Under the pieces are notes generated by a model that saw only the letters and a program-made list of their open reading frames with translations, had not been told where the DNA came from and made no database searches. From Chlamydiia bacterium (GTDB taxonomy: Bacteria > Chlamydiota > Chlamydiia > Chlamydiales > GCA-2402025): DNA of 53,890 nt. Shown here piece after piece: positions 1-7,999 of the stretch; positions within the stretch are counted from its first letter, which is position 1; every line of letters starts with the position of its first letter. The stretch spans positions 1-53,890 of the forward strand of contig JAJACS010000013.1 of NCBI GenBank assembly GCA_022601395.1. The letters run 5' to 3'. The position numbers and the translations under genes were made by a program.

Positions 1-188
1 TACAGGTGTAGGTGTACGAGATGCAACAGGTGCTTCATCTTCAGCTACAGGTGAAGGTGTACGAGATGCAACAGGTGCTTCATCTTCAGCTACAGGTGAA
101 GGTGTACGAGATGCAACAGGTGCTTCATCTTCAGCTACAGGTGAAGGTGTACGAGATGCAACAGGTGAAGGTGTACGAGATACAACAG
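1..188 (-). repeat. 45-bp in-frame tandem repeat array (15 residues per unit)
   Basis: Three identical 45-bp units lie at 30-74, 75-119 and 120-164. A partial, slightly diverged unit lies at 1-29, and a shortened 24-bp unit at 165-188. All lie in the minus-strand reading frame, so a change in copy number would not shift the frame. Exact identity between units points to recent expansion or ongoing homogenisation. The array continues past the left edge, so the true copy number is unknown. Confidence 0.95.
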
Positions 189-681
189 GTGCTTCTGCTG
201 GTTCTCTGTTTAGAGCTGCAAATGCTCTACCTGGGAAAATGATTCCTGCTACTGCAAGAACAACGCTTGCTGCAACAAAAGCAACAGTTTTACCAGCTGC
301 TTTTAGAGCGCTGATTATATCTGTTCCAGCTTGTAGGAAATTTCCTCTAAGAATATTTACAGGCATATCTAGTATAAGAGACGCTGTTACAAGAACACCT
401 TGCTTAGTTTCAGCTAAGGCAGCTACTGCTACTTCATAAGAAGCTAGTAAATGTCTCTGTGCTATGTTTCCAGTTGCAGCATGCTGTTTTGCAGATGCAG
501 TTAGATCAATAGCTGATCTTGAAAAAGATGGTGAAACTGAAATGTTTGAAACAGTTGTAGGTAGATTTCTTACTGCGCCATATGCACATGAACCTGCATT
601 AATAGTTCTTCTTGGGATGCTTGTTACTGCGTTATATGCAGTTGTACCTGCATTTCTTACCGCTTGTGGAATACCGACCAT
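1..681 (-). CDS. Repeat-tailed protein with one hydrophobic segment (5' part; runs off the left edge)
   Basis: The minus strand is open for 227 codons from an ATG at 681 to the window edge, with no stop, so the C-terminus is missing. The SD TGGAGG lies 8 bases upstream of the ATG. The N-terminus has two 18-residue imperfect repeats (residues 10-27 and 28-45, each starting NAG..AY.AV). A Ser/Ala-rich part follows, then a hydrophobic segment at about 132-150. From residue 165 on, Pro/Val/Ala/Ser/Arg/Thr units repeat (PVASRTPS, and 15-residue units ending VAEDEA). I do not recognise the family. One hydrophobic stretch followed by a low-complexity repeat tail would suit a membrane-anchored or secreted surface protein; that is inference. 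Plus-strand frames here are shadows, because only the minus frame gives a coherent protein with an SD. Confidence 0.8.
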   Translation of the reverse strand, partial: MVGIPQAVRNAGTTAYNAVTSIPRRTINAGSCAYGAVRNLPTTVSNISVSPSFSRSAIDLTASAKQHAATGNIAQRHLLASYEVAVAALAETKQGVLVTASLILDMPVNILRGNFLQAGTDIISALKAAGKTVAFVAASVVLAVAGIIFPGRAFAALNREPAEAPVVSRTPSPVASRTPSPVAEDEAPVASRTPSPVAEDEAPVASRTPSPVAEDEAPVASRTPTPV

Positions 682-730
682 AATTATCCTCCAGTGTATG
701 TAATTATTAGTCATTCTAAAACAAAGGGAA

Positions 731-759
731 ATCATAGTACAAAACAGGGATTTAATAAA
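731..759 (-). promoter_or_regulatory. Weak promoter candidate for the repeat-protein gene
   Basis: On the minus strand a TATGAT -10-like hexamer (731-736) lies 17 bases from TTTATT (754-759), about 50 bases upstream of the ATG at 681. The -35 match is poor. Confidence 0.3.
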
Positions 760-865
760 AGAAAAGTTAATTTTTTAATAAGAAAAAGTAAAGAAACAGA
801 GAGATAGTCTTAATGTCGAAGGGATTAATCAAATAAATCATTATATCGAATTTTTACTATTCAAG

Positions 866-2155
866 TTATATTAATAGGATTGCTGGATTTTCGAGGTACT
901 TCTTTAGTGTACGCAAAAAGTTCGCAGCATCTGAACCGTCAACCACTCTATGATCTGAAGAAAGTGTCAAAGTTAAAGTTTTACCTATAGTGATCTCACC
1001 ATCTTTTACTATAGGTTTTTCTATGATACCACCTACAGCTAGAATACTTGCTTGAGGAGGGTTTATAACGGCTACAAAGTCGTCTATTCCGTACATCCCA
1101 AGGTTAGATATAGTGAAGGATCCGCCTTGGAACTCATGAGGCTGCAAAGCCCCTTCTTTTGCCTTGGATGCAAGGACTTTTACTTCAGATGAAAGCTCAC
1201 CCATATTTTTATAATCCGCATGGCGAATAATAGGAGTGATAAGGCCACTTTCTATACTTACAGCAATAGATATATCAACTGTTTTAAATCTTATGATTTT
1301 ACCGTTTACACTATCAAATCCACTATTTACTTCTGGGTGCTCTTTAAGAGCAATCGCACATGCTCGAACGATAAAATCATTAAAAGTTACTTTAATTCCT
1401 GATGCTTTGAGCTGAACTCTAAGATCTACAATATTGTCTGCATTTATCGTCTGTCTAACGTAAAAATGCGGAATAAATGTTTTAGAAGCCTGTAACCTCT
1501 CCCCTATGATCTTTCTCATCTGAGTAAGAGGCTCTTCTTCAAAAGCTCCTGCTGTACAAGTCGGCGCAGATCTTCTACCAAAGCTTGCAGCAGCGTCTGG
1601 CTGACCTAGATCAACATCTCGACTCATGACTCGTTTATTAGGACCAGAACCTTTTACACTAGCAAGGTCTATCCCTTTTTCTTTCGCAAGCTTCTTTGCA
1701 AGTGGTGAGGCTAGGATCTTTGAAGAAACATCATCTCTTGGCCATTTAAATTCATAGTCTTGGATAGGAGGTGCTGGTGAAAAGCCTACCTGACTGAAAG
1801 ATGTTTGTGAGCTTTGTTTAGTAGCAGGTGCTTCTTCAGATTTTTCATCAGATGCCTCTACTGCTTCCTCTACCTTTTCTTCCCCTTCTACCTTATACCC
1901 TTCAATAGACTCATCTTTTGTTTCTGTAAAAACAGCTACAGCTTGATTTACCCTTGCATTTTGCCCCTCTTGAACCAAAATTTTTCTAAGAAAACCATCA
2001 TCAATCGCGTTATACTCAACTGTAGCCTTGTCAGTAGCAACTTCAAAAAGAACATCTCCAGAAGTGACATTGTCACCTTCTTTCTTCATCCATTTTACAA
2101 GAGTTCCTTCTTCCATTGTTGGGGAAAGTTTTGGCATCGTGAGTGTGGTTGGCAT
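866..2155 (-). CDS. pdhC: Pyruvate dehydrogenase E2, dihydrolipoyllysine acetyltransferase
   Basis: E2 core of the pyruvate dehydrogenase complex, which passes the acetyl group from E1 to CoA. The 429 residues contain one N-terminal lipoyl domain with the lipoylated lysine in DKA (K43), then an acidic Ala/Glu-rich linker (about 75-120). A peripheral subunit-binding domain lies near 146-185 (ASPLAKKLA, VKGSGPNKRV), followed by the catalytic domain ending in SSDHRVVDG (H402, D406). It is the last gene of a pdhA-pdhB-pdhC set, starting 19 bases after the pdhB stop. The single lipoyl domain and gene order match chlamydial pdh clusters. No E3 gene is in the window. Confidence 0.97.
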   Translation of the reverse strand: MPTTLTMPKLSPTMEEGTLVKWMKKEGDNVTSGDVLFEVATDKATVEYNAIDDGFLRKILVQEGQNARVNQAVAVFTETKDESIEGYKVEGEEKVEEAVEASDEKSEEAPATKQSSQTSFSQVGFSPAPPIQDYEFKWPRDDVSSKILASPLAKKLAKEKGIDLASVKGSGPNKRVMSRDVDLGQPDAAASFGRRSAPTCTAGAFEEEPLTQMRKIIGERLQASKTFIPHFYVRQTINADNIVDLRVQLKASGIKVTFNDFIVRACAIALKEHPEVNSGFDSVNGKIIRFKTVDISIAVSIESGLITPIIRHADYKNMGELSSEVKVLASKAKEGALQPHEFQGGSFTISNLGMYGIDDFVAVINPPQASILAVGGIIEKPIVKDGEITIGKTLTLTLSSDHRVVDGSDAANFLRTLKKYLENPAILLI

Positions 2156-2174
2156 CGCGGTCTCCTAAAATCTA

Positions 2175-3149
2175 TCAAAGAACTTCTTTGAGGGCTTTTA
2201 ATATTCTATCTTTTGTTGGAAGCGACTCCCTCTCTAGAGATTTTGCATAAGGCATCGGAGTCTCTTTCTGACACACCCTTACAAGGGGCGCATCTAAATA
2301 ATCAAAACAATGCTCTTGTATCTGAAAGCCCATTTCTGCGCAAACGCCCGCATAGAGATGACCTTCTTCTACTAGTACACATCGATTTGTCTTTCTGACA
2401 GAGGTAGCTATTGTTGCTATATCAAGTGGTTTAATTGTTCTAAGATCAATCACCTCTACAGATATATTACTTTTTGCAAGCTCTTTGGCAGCTTCCATAC
2501 AAAAATTTATCATTCTTGAATAAGAAACCAGAGTGACATCCTTTCCTTCTTTCACAACATTTGCCTTGCCAATAGGAACAGTATATTCACCCTCTGGAAT
2601 CTCCATCTTTCTTCCATAATCAAGCTCATTTTCTAAGTAGAGCACTGGATTATTAGATCTAATTGCACTTTTAAGTAGCCCCTTAGCATCGTATGCATTA
2701 CTTGGAGCCACAATATAAAAACCCGGAAAGTTTCCATAAAGAGCTTCCACTGTATGCGAGTGCTGACAAGAAACTTGAGCAGCAGATCCATTCGGCCCTC
2801 TGAAGACTATCGGCACTTTAAATCTGCCGCCAGACATGTAATACATTTTGCATGCATGTGATATTAACTGATCCGCTGCAACGAAAGAAAAGTTGAAACT
2901 CATATATTCGACAATAGGTCTCATCCCAGTCATCGCTGCACCAATAGCGAGCCCCGTAAAGCTCTCTTCAGAAATAGGAGTATCTAAGATCCTTTTAGAG
3001 CCCCATTTATCAAGAAGTCCCTTTGTAACCTTATAGGCACCATTGTACTCTGCAACTTCTTCACCAAGAACAACGACAGTATCGTCTCTTTCCATCTCTT
3101 CATCAATTGCTTGTCTAATAGCTTCGCGAATTTCTACTTCTTGCATCAC
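2175..3149 (-). CDS. pdhB: Pyruvate dehydrogenase E1 beta subunit
   Basis: Beta subunit of the thiamine-diphosphate-dependent E1 component, which decarboxylates pyruvate and acetylates the E2 lipoyl group. The 324 residues are a normal length. Family segments are visible, including VVLGEEVAEYNGAYKVTKGL near the N-terminus, RILDTPISEESFTGLAIGAA, and the C-terminal transketolase segment (VSYSRMINFCMEAA, VEVIDLRTIKPLD). The ATG overlaps the pdhA stop by 4 bases, which suggests translational coupling and equal subunit amounts. Confidence 0.97.
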   Translation of the reverse strand: MMQEVEIREAIRQAIDEEMERDDTVVVLGEEVAEYNGAYKVTKGLLDKWGSKRILDTPISEESFTGLAIGAAMTGMRPIVEYMSFNFSFVAADQLISHACKMYYMSGGRFKVPIVFRGPNGSAAQVSCQHSHTVEALYGNFPGFYIVAPSNAYDAKGLLKSAIRSNNPVLYLENELDYGRKMEIPEGEYTVPIGKANVVKEGKDVTLVSYSRMINFCMEAAKELAKSNISVEVIDLRTIKPLDIATIATSVRKTNRCVLVEEGHLYAGVCAEMGFQIQEHCFDYLDAPLVRVCQKETPMPYAKSLERESLPTKDRILKALKEVL

Positions 3150-4180
3150 TCCCTCTCTTCGCTAGCAAAGACACCTTCTTCAAGCGTCGATATACAAGGT
3201 TCAGCGCTTTCTTCAGCGAATTTCATAGCTGCTATGACCTTATCTTTCTCTTCTTTATCTATCGTTTTAACTTCTTCTTCAGTAAGCATTTTTGCATCTA
3301 CTAGCTGTTTGGAAAGCAGAAGAATTGGGTCTGTTTTCATAGCCTTTTGCAGCTCTTCTTTTGACCTATATAAAGCAGGATCAGATACAGAATGCCCTTT
3401 AAACCTTTCAGTGACTAGTTCAACAAGAACGGGCTTGCTCGTTTTTAGCACTTCTTCTTGAACCTTCTCAAAACAGTTGTAGCAATCAAAGTAATCCATG
3501 CCATTTGCTGTATAAGAACTGATTCCATACCCTTTTGCAAAATTCTCTGCTATCGGCTGGTTACAGATTGCTCTATTAACTCCAGTACCCATTCCCCATT
3601 GATTATTCTCAACAACATAAACAGCAGGTAGTTCCCAAAGGGTTCCTAAATTCAGAGACTCATGAAAAAGTCCTTGAGCTACCGAACCATCTCCAAGAAA
3701 ACAAACACTTAGGCTTTTCTTATTTTGATATTTCAAAGAAAACGCTGCACCAAGAGCAATCGGCAGGTGCCCTCCTACAATTCCATAACCACCAAGAAGT
3801 TTGTCTGAAAAGAAGTGCATAGAACCGCCGCGGCCTTTTGCATTTCCTGTTTCTTTTCCATAAAGTTCCGCCATAGCCTCATCGACTGTAACACCAAGCA
3901 AAAGAGCCAGTGCATGGCATCTATATGTAGTCGTGTACCAAGGATCCTGCCCAAGCGCCGCAACACAAGCTGTTTGTATCGCTTCTTGGCCAATATATGA
4001 ATGAAAAAAGCCGCCCACTTTTCCATGTTGATATGCAGACTCTGCCCGCACCTCAAAATTACGTATTTTCATCATGGAGCGTAGTGCTTCTTTTAAGCGA
4101 TCCTTGCCAAGATCTTTTAAAAGCTTTTTAGCATCTGCTTTAAGAAAGTTATACTTGATCTGTCTGTCTTCTTTGCTCAT
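3146..4180 (-). CDS. pdhA: Pyruvate dehydrogenase E1 alpha subunit
   Basis: Alpha subunit of pyruvate dehydrogenase E1. The thiamine-diphosphate/Mg motif is present, from GDGSVAQG to NNQWGMGT (about residues 164-197). The phosphorylation-loop equivalent HSVSDPALYRS is also visible. The first 40 residues are Lys-rich. It is the first pdh gene, downstream of the small lipoprotein gene on the same strand, so it may use the promoter upstream of that gene. The 344 residues fit the two-gene E1 type. Confidence 0.96.
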   Translation of the reverse strand: MSKEDRQIKYNFLKADAKKLLKDLGKDRLKEALRSMMKIRNFEVRAESAYQHGKVGGFFHSYIGQEAIQTACVAALGQDPWYTTTYRCHALALLLGVTVDEAMAELYGKETGNAKGRGGSMHFFSDKLLGGYGIVGGHLPIALGAAFSLKYQNKKSLSVCFLGDGSVAQGLFHESLNLGTLWELPAVYVVENNQWGMGTGVNRAICNQPIAENFAKGYGISSYTANGMDYFDCYNCFEKVQEEVLKTSKPVLVELVTERFKGHSVSDPALYRSKEELQKAMKTDPILLLSKQLVDAKMLTEEEVKTIDKEEKDKVIAAMKFAEESAEPCISTLEEGVFASEERE

Positions 4181-4231
4181 AGAGAAATTATCACTTAAAT
4201 ACTTTGACCTTATCCAATAGACCTTATTTTA

Positions 4232-4399
4232 TCAATAAGGCATTCCCATTTGTCCAGCTGCTCCGCTGACATGAGGGTTATTCGTTACAGGTACTGTTCT
4301 TAAATCAGCATCATCACAATTGGAAGCCTGAAAACAACCGCCAAGGCTTACAAGAGTCGCTAACAGTAGACCTAAAACAATTTTTGATAGCTTTTTCAC
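4232..4399 (-). CDS. Small lipoprotein, 55 residues
   Basis: A short frame starts at GTG (4399) with an upstream AGGAAAGG Shine-Dalgarno. The product begins with KK, a hydrophobic stretch and the lipobox SLGGC (Cys22), as for a lipoprotein signal peptide. The predicted mature part is about 34 residues, is polar, and has a second Cys (C28). I do not recognise a family. It sits 51 bases upstream of pdhA in the same direction. A short inverted repeat (4222-4240, CCTTATT/AATAAGG) overlaps its stop codon and might weaken read-through into pdhA. Confidence 0.75.
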   Translation of the reverse strand: MKKLSKIVLGLLLATLVSLGGCFQASNCDDADLRTVPVTNNPHVSGAAGQMGMPY

Positions 4400-4410
4400 A
4401 ACACCTTTCC

Positions 4411-4441
4411 TTTATATCAAACTAGTGCTAGAGTCTAGCAA
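4411..4441 (-). promoter_or_regulatory. Candidate promoter for lipoprotein-pdhABC
   Basis: On the minus strand TTGCTA (4436-4441) and TATAAA (4411-4416) are 19 bases apart, just upstream of the lipoprotein SD. The spacer is long; a register of GATATA gives 17. It is the only reasonable candidate in this gap. Confidence 0.35.
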
Positions 4442-4494
4442 ATCTTTTAAATAAAGTAACTGTCTTTATCACCAGGTAATTTAAGGACTTCCCT

Positions 4495-5208
4495 ATGAAA
4501 AAAAAACCTATCTATTATGACACCGAAACAACGGGTGTAAAACCCCTCCAAGATAAAATTGTAGAGATTGCTGCCTACGACCCTGTAGAAAACAAGTCCT
4601 TTACTAGCTTAGTGAACCCCGATATGTTGATTCCACCTGAAGCATCTAGGATTCATAATATCACAGATGAAATGGTAAAAGATGCTCCCTCTTTTCTAGA
4701 AGTAGGCAGGCAGTTTATTGAATTTTGTTCTGGGGATGTTGTACTCATTGCTCATAACAATGACGGTTTTGACAAACCTCTTATTGAAGCTGAATTTTCA
4801 AGAAATAGTATTGATATCCCTTCATGGGATTACCTTGACTCATTAAAATGGGCAAGAAAATACAGACCAGACCTTCCTAGGCACTCACTTCAACACCTCA
4901 GGGAAGTTTATGGAATAGAAGCAAACAATGCTCACAGAGCTCTTGATGACGTTGTCATCTTGCATAAAGTATTCTCGTATCTCATTGGCGATCTTACAAT
5001 GGAAGATGTTCTTTCTCTTTACAATGCGAGCAAATCGGAACTCATTAGACATATGCCTTTTGGCAAACATAAAGGATCACTACTACAAGACGTTCCTAAA
5101 AACTATGTTAGATGGCTGAATGAGAATGGAGCCCTTGATAAAGCTGACAATGAACAGCTAAAAAAGAGTTTTGAAAAACTAGGTGTTTTAGAAGAAGTAA
5201 AAACGTGA
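4495..5208 (+). CDS. dnaQ: DnaQ-like 3'-5' exonuclease (DEDDh)
   Basis: Probable proofreading or repair exonuclease. The DEDDh residues are visible: D9 and E11 in YYDTETTG, D93 in HNNDGFD, then H147 and D152 in HRALDD. A C-terminal segment (MPFGKHKGSLLQDVPKNYVRWL region, about 195-215) matches the small domain often found after such exonucleases. The 237 residues are close to chlamydial DnaQ1, which also neighbours msbA and accA in C. trachomatis. The SD AAGGA lies 10 bases before the ATG. Its stop overlaps the next gene's GTG. Confidence 0.92.
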   Translation: MKKKPIYYDTETTGVKPLQDKIVEIAAYDPVENKSFTSLVNPDMLIPPEASRIHNITDEMVKDAPSFLEVGRQFIEFCSGDVVLIAHNNDGFDKPLIEAEFSRNSIDIPSWDYLDSLKWARKYRPDLPRHSLQHLREVYGIEANNAHRALDDVVILHKVFSYLIGDLTMEDVLSLYNASKSELIRHMPFGKHKGSLLQDVPKNYVRWLNENGALDKADNEQLKKSFEKLGVLEEVKT

Positions 5209-6026
5209 AAAATATTCTCGTAATTGGCTGTGGCTACATTGGAAGCTTTGTAGCATCACTTCTTTCAAATAGTTATCATGTGACCGTTACCACAACTCGT
5301 GAAGCAAATAAGAAAGAGCTCGAAAAAAAATTCACAAAGGTTTGTGTACTCAACACATCTGATACGGTGAAATTGCAACACCTGTTAGATGAGACAGACG
5401 CTGTTATTGTTACGGTCGCTGCAAAAGATCGAAGCTCTTATAAACCCACCTACCTTGATACTGCAAATAACTTAAAAGCAGCTATAGAGTCGCGAAGCAA
5501 ACCTCTTCAGATTGTTTACACTTCTGCTACAAGCGTTTATGGGGATCAAAATGGTGCTGAGACAACAGAAGATACAGCCCTCAACCCATCTTCAGACAAT
5601 GCTAAGATCCTTGTTGATACCGAAAACACCTACCTTTCCATACAAAGCGATCTCATCAATGTTTGTATTTTTAGACTTTCAGAAATCTATGGACCCGATA
5701 GAGAAATCAAGAAAAGAGTTCTTTATTACGAAAACAAGAGTGCTCCAGGAGATGGATCTCAATGCGCAAATATGATTCATGCCAAAGATATCGCAAATGC
5801 CATTTGCTTTGCGGTGGAAAAAGATCTCTCTTCTATCTACAACCTTTCTGATGATGAGCGCATTACTCGTAAAGAGCTATATGATAAGGCAGCAGAAAAA
5901 TATCAACTAAAACAAGTTCAGTTTGATCCTTCAATAAAATCTAGCTTTCTTGGAAATAAGAAAATCGTCTCTGAAAAAATCAAAAAAACTGGATTTAACT
6001 TAGAGTATCCTCATCGACAGTGGTAA
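5205..6026 (+). CDS. NAD(P)-binding epimerase/dehydratase-like (atypical SDR) protein
   Basis: 273-residue Rossmann-fold protein with GCGYIGS at residues 7-13. The segment VYTSATSVYGDQNGAE and a later FRLSEIYGP fit the extended or atypical SDR family. I do not see a clear Y-x-x-x-K catalytic pair, so the reaction is uncertain; the protein resembles YeeZ-type sugar-nucleotide epimerase relatives. The start is GTG in a GTGA overlap with the dnaQ stop, so the two are probably coupled. Its 3' end overlaps the convergent msbA gene by 32 bases. Confidence 0.8.
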   Translation: MKNILVIGCGYIGSFVASLLSNSYHVTVTTTREANKKELEKKFTKVCVLNTSDTVKLQHLLDETDAVIVTVAAKDRSSYKPTYLDTANNLKAAIESRSKPLQIVYTSATSVYGDQNGAETTEDTALNPSSDNAKILVDTENTYLSIQSDLINVCIFRLSEIYGPDREIKKRVLYYENKSAPGDGSQCANMIHAKDIANAICFAVEKDLSSIYNLSDDERITRKELYDKAAEKYQLKQVQFDPSIKSSFLGNKKIVSEKIKKTGFNLEYPHRQW

Positions 6027-7926
6027 GCATCGACTTTGTCTCTAGTAAGATGTCTGTTTTCTTTGATGCTCTGAAATGCGTTTCCCACATCATTCTAAAC
6101 TGAGGACAGGAATGTAGTAGTTCATCTTTTGTCCCTGTTGCGAGTATTTCACCTTTTTCAAGGAAAATAATCTTATCCGCATGTTCGATAGTAGAAAGCC
6201 TATGGGCAATTAAAATCTGCGTGATGGAGCCATGAAGATTTGCAATAGCATCTTTGATGCGCAACTCACTGATTGAATCAAGCGATGAGGTCGCCTCATC
6301 TAGAATCAGTATCGGAGCGTTCTTCACAAGAGCTCTTGCAATTGCAAGTCTTTGCTGCTGTCCCCCTGAAAGGTTTTTTCCCATCTCAGAGAGCAACGTA
6401 TCGTAACGCTTTGGCAAACACTCAATAAACTCATCCGCATGAGCTTTTTTTGCAGCCATTGCAATACGCTCAAGAGAGAAATCTCTACCAAAAGCAATGT
6501 TTGCAGCAACAGTATCATAGAAAAGAAAGGGCTTTTGCGGAACAAAGCTAATCTTATCTCTTAGCGATTTTTTCGTAAGACTCTTGATTGAGATTCCATC
6601 GATCCTAATCTCTCCCTGCTCAATTTCATAAAGCCTTGGAAGAAGGTTTACGATTGTAGATTTACCAGCTCCTGTTGCTCCAACAAGTGCTACAGTCTCA
6701 CCTTTCTTTACAGAGAAAGAAATATCCTTAAGTATCCAGTGGTCATCGTAGCGAAACCAAACTCTATCAAATTCAATCTTCTCATCAAATGAAATTAGAG
6801 GAAGAGCTTTTTCTTTATTATCAGTATGAGGATCTAGTTTCATCACCTCAAAAAGTCTTTCTGCAGCAACAACACCTTTTTGGATGATCGCGTTCTCCTC
6901 AGAAAATTTCTTCACAGGCTCATAAAATTGGTGCAAGAAACCACAAAACATAAGCAACTCTGAAAGAGTCATCTTTAAAACATACAGTCCAAACACAACA
7001 ATGCCTATTACACAAAGGATTGTTATCGTATGCAGAATCGGTCTAATCAGAAGGTCATACTTAGCTGTTTTTGTTTCTAAAACAGCCATATGATCATTTT
7101 GCTCCTTGTACTTGCTTAAAGTGAAGGGCTCCATCGAAAAGATTTTTACTGTTTGTATCCCTGCAAGAAAGTCGATAAGAACGGAAGTAAACTTCTCTTG
7201 ATTTTTCTGGAGCTGCCTTGTTATGCGCTTCACCCTTCTTGTTAAAAAGATGACAGGTAGAACGATCATAGGAAGTCCTATGAAAATCACAAGCGAGAGC
7301 TGCCATGATATCCAAAAGCATGTAACAAGCGTAATTGCAATACGAAAAGGTGTATGAAAGTAGTTTGTAATGAATGCATTCAATGAAACAGCTATTTGAG
7401 ATGCATCCGTCGCAACACGTGAGGAAAGTGTTCCAATGTTGTATTTTTGATAAAACGGCATTGGAAGTTTCTGTATATGCTCAAAGTATCTTTGTCTAAG
7501 ATCTTTTGAAATTCTTATAGAAAGCAGCTGCGTTGTAAAACGTGAGTAGAAAAGAGCAAGCGCCTTTAAAAGGACAATAAAGGCTAATACAACTCCTATA
7601 ACACCGAGACTGATTCTCTGCATGTGAAGCTCGTGCTTCAGCTTTTGGATCACCCAGTTAAGGGGGTTAACTTTTTCCTTTTCAGAACCTTTGACAGCAA
7701 TTGGTTTTGCACTTGAAACAATTTTTCTTGAGCGTGAACTGACAACTTTTTCCTGCTTCTTGTTCGCAGCATTTTTAAATAGATCTGTTCCTGTATCAGA
7801 AATCACACCAAGAGCAAACATTTCAAGAGAACTTGCAATAGTAAGAAAAAAAAGCGTTACAAGAGTAAGAACTACAAGAGGAACATGCTTTTTATGATGA
7901 AAAACAGCTTTTAGAAGAAGCTTCAT
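5995..7926 (-). CDS. msbA: MsbA-type ABC exporter (fused membrane and ATPase domains)
   Basis: 643-residue half-transporter of the lipid A/multidrug exporter type. The membrane domain holds about six helices (first two near 16-32 and 106-124), and the ATPase domain runs from about 380 on. Walker A is GATGAGKS (416-423), the signature is LSGGQ (519-523) and Walker B is ILILDE (539-544). The loop between helices 1 and 2 is unusually long and Lys-rich (about 45-105). Position next to accA matches C. trachomatis msbA. It presumably flips lipid A core to the periplasmic leaflet; that is inferred from family and context. Confidence 0.9.
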   Translation of the reverse strand: MKLLLKAVFHHKKHVPLVVLTLVTLFFLTIASSLEMFALGVISDTGTDLFKNAANKKQEKVVSSRSRKIVSSAKPIAVKGSEKEKVNPLNWVIQKLKHELHMQRISLGVIGVVLAFIVLLKALALFYSRFTTQLLSIRISKDLRQRYFEHIQKLPMPFYQKYNIGTLSSRVATDASQIAVSLNAFITNYFHTPFRIAITLVTCFWISWQLSLVIFIGLPMIVLPVIFLTRRVKRITRQLQKNQEKFTSVLIDFLAGIQTVKIFSMEPFTLSKYKEQNDHMAVLETKTAKYDLLIRPILHTITILCVIGIVVFGLYVLKMTLSELLMFCGFLHQFYEPVKKFSEENAIIQKGVVAAERLFEVMKLDPHTDNKEKALPLISFDEKIEFDRVWFRYDDHWILKDISFSVKKGETVALVGATGAGKSTIVNLLPRLYEIEQGEIRIDGISIKSLTKKSLRDKISFVPQKPFLFYDTVAANIAFGRDFSLERIAMAAKKAHADEFIECLPKRYDTLLSEMGKNLSGGQQQRLAIARALVKNAPILILDEATSSLDSISELRIKDAIANLHGSITQILIAHRLSTIEHADKIIFLEKGEILATGTKDELLHSCPQFRMMWETHFRASKKTDILLETKSMLTTVDEDTLS

Positions 7927-7999
7927 CGCTTAAACCGAACACGGAAGATTGTTTATCTAAAAGCGTGAGTATACTGCATTACAACAGGGAAGAAAAGGT

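Noticed and set aside
1..188. CRISPR array
   Set aside because: Units of 45 bp are directly adjacent with no unique spacers and keep a protein frame; this is a coding tandem repeat.
12..703. Three plus-strand open frames with YEMQQVLHLQLQVKV-type repeats
   Set aside because: They are read from the back of a 45-bp repeat. The minus strand gives one continuous frame with SD, hydrophobic segment and sensible composition; the plus frames have no SD and are broken in three.
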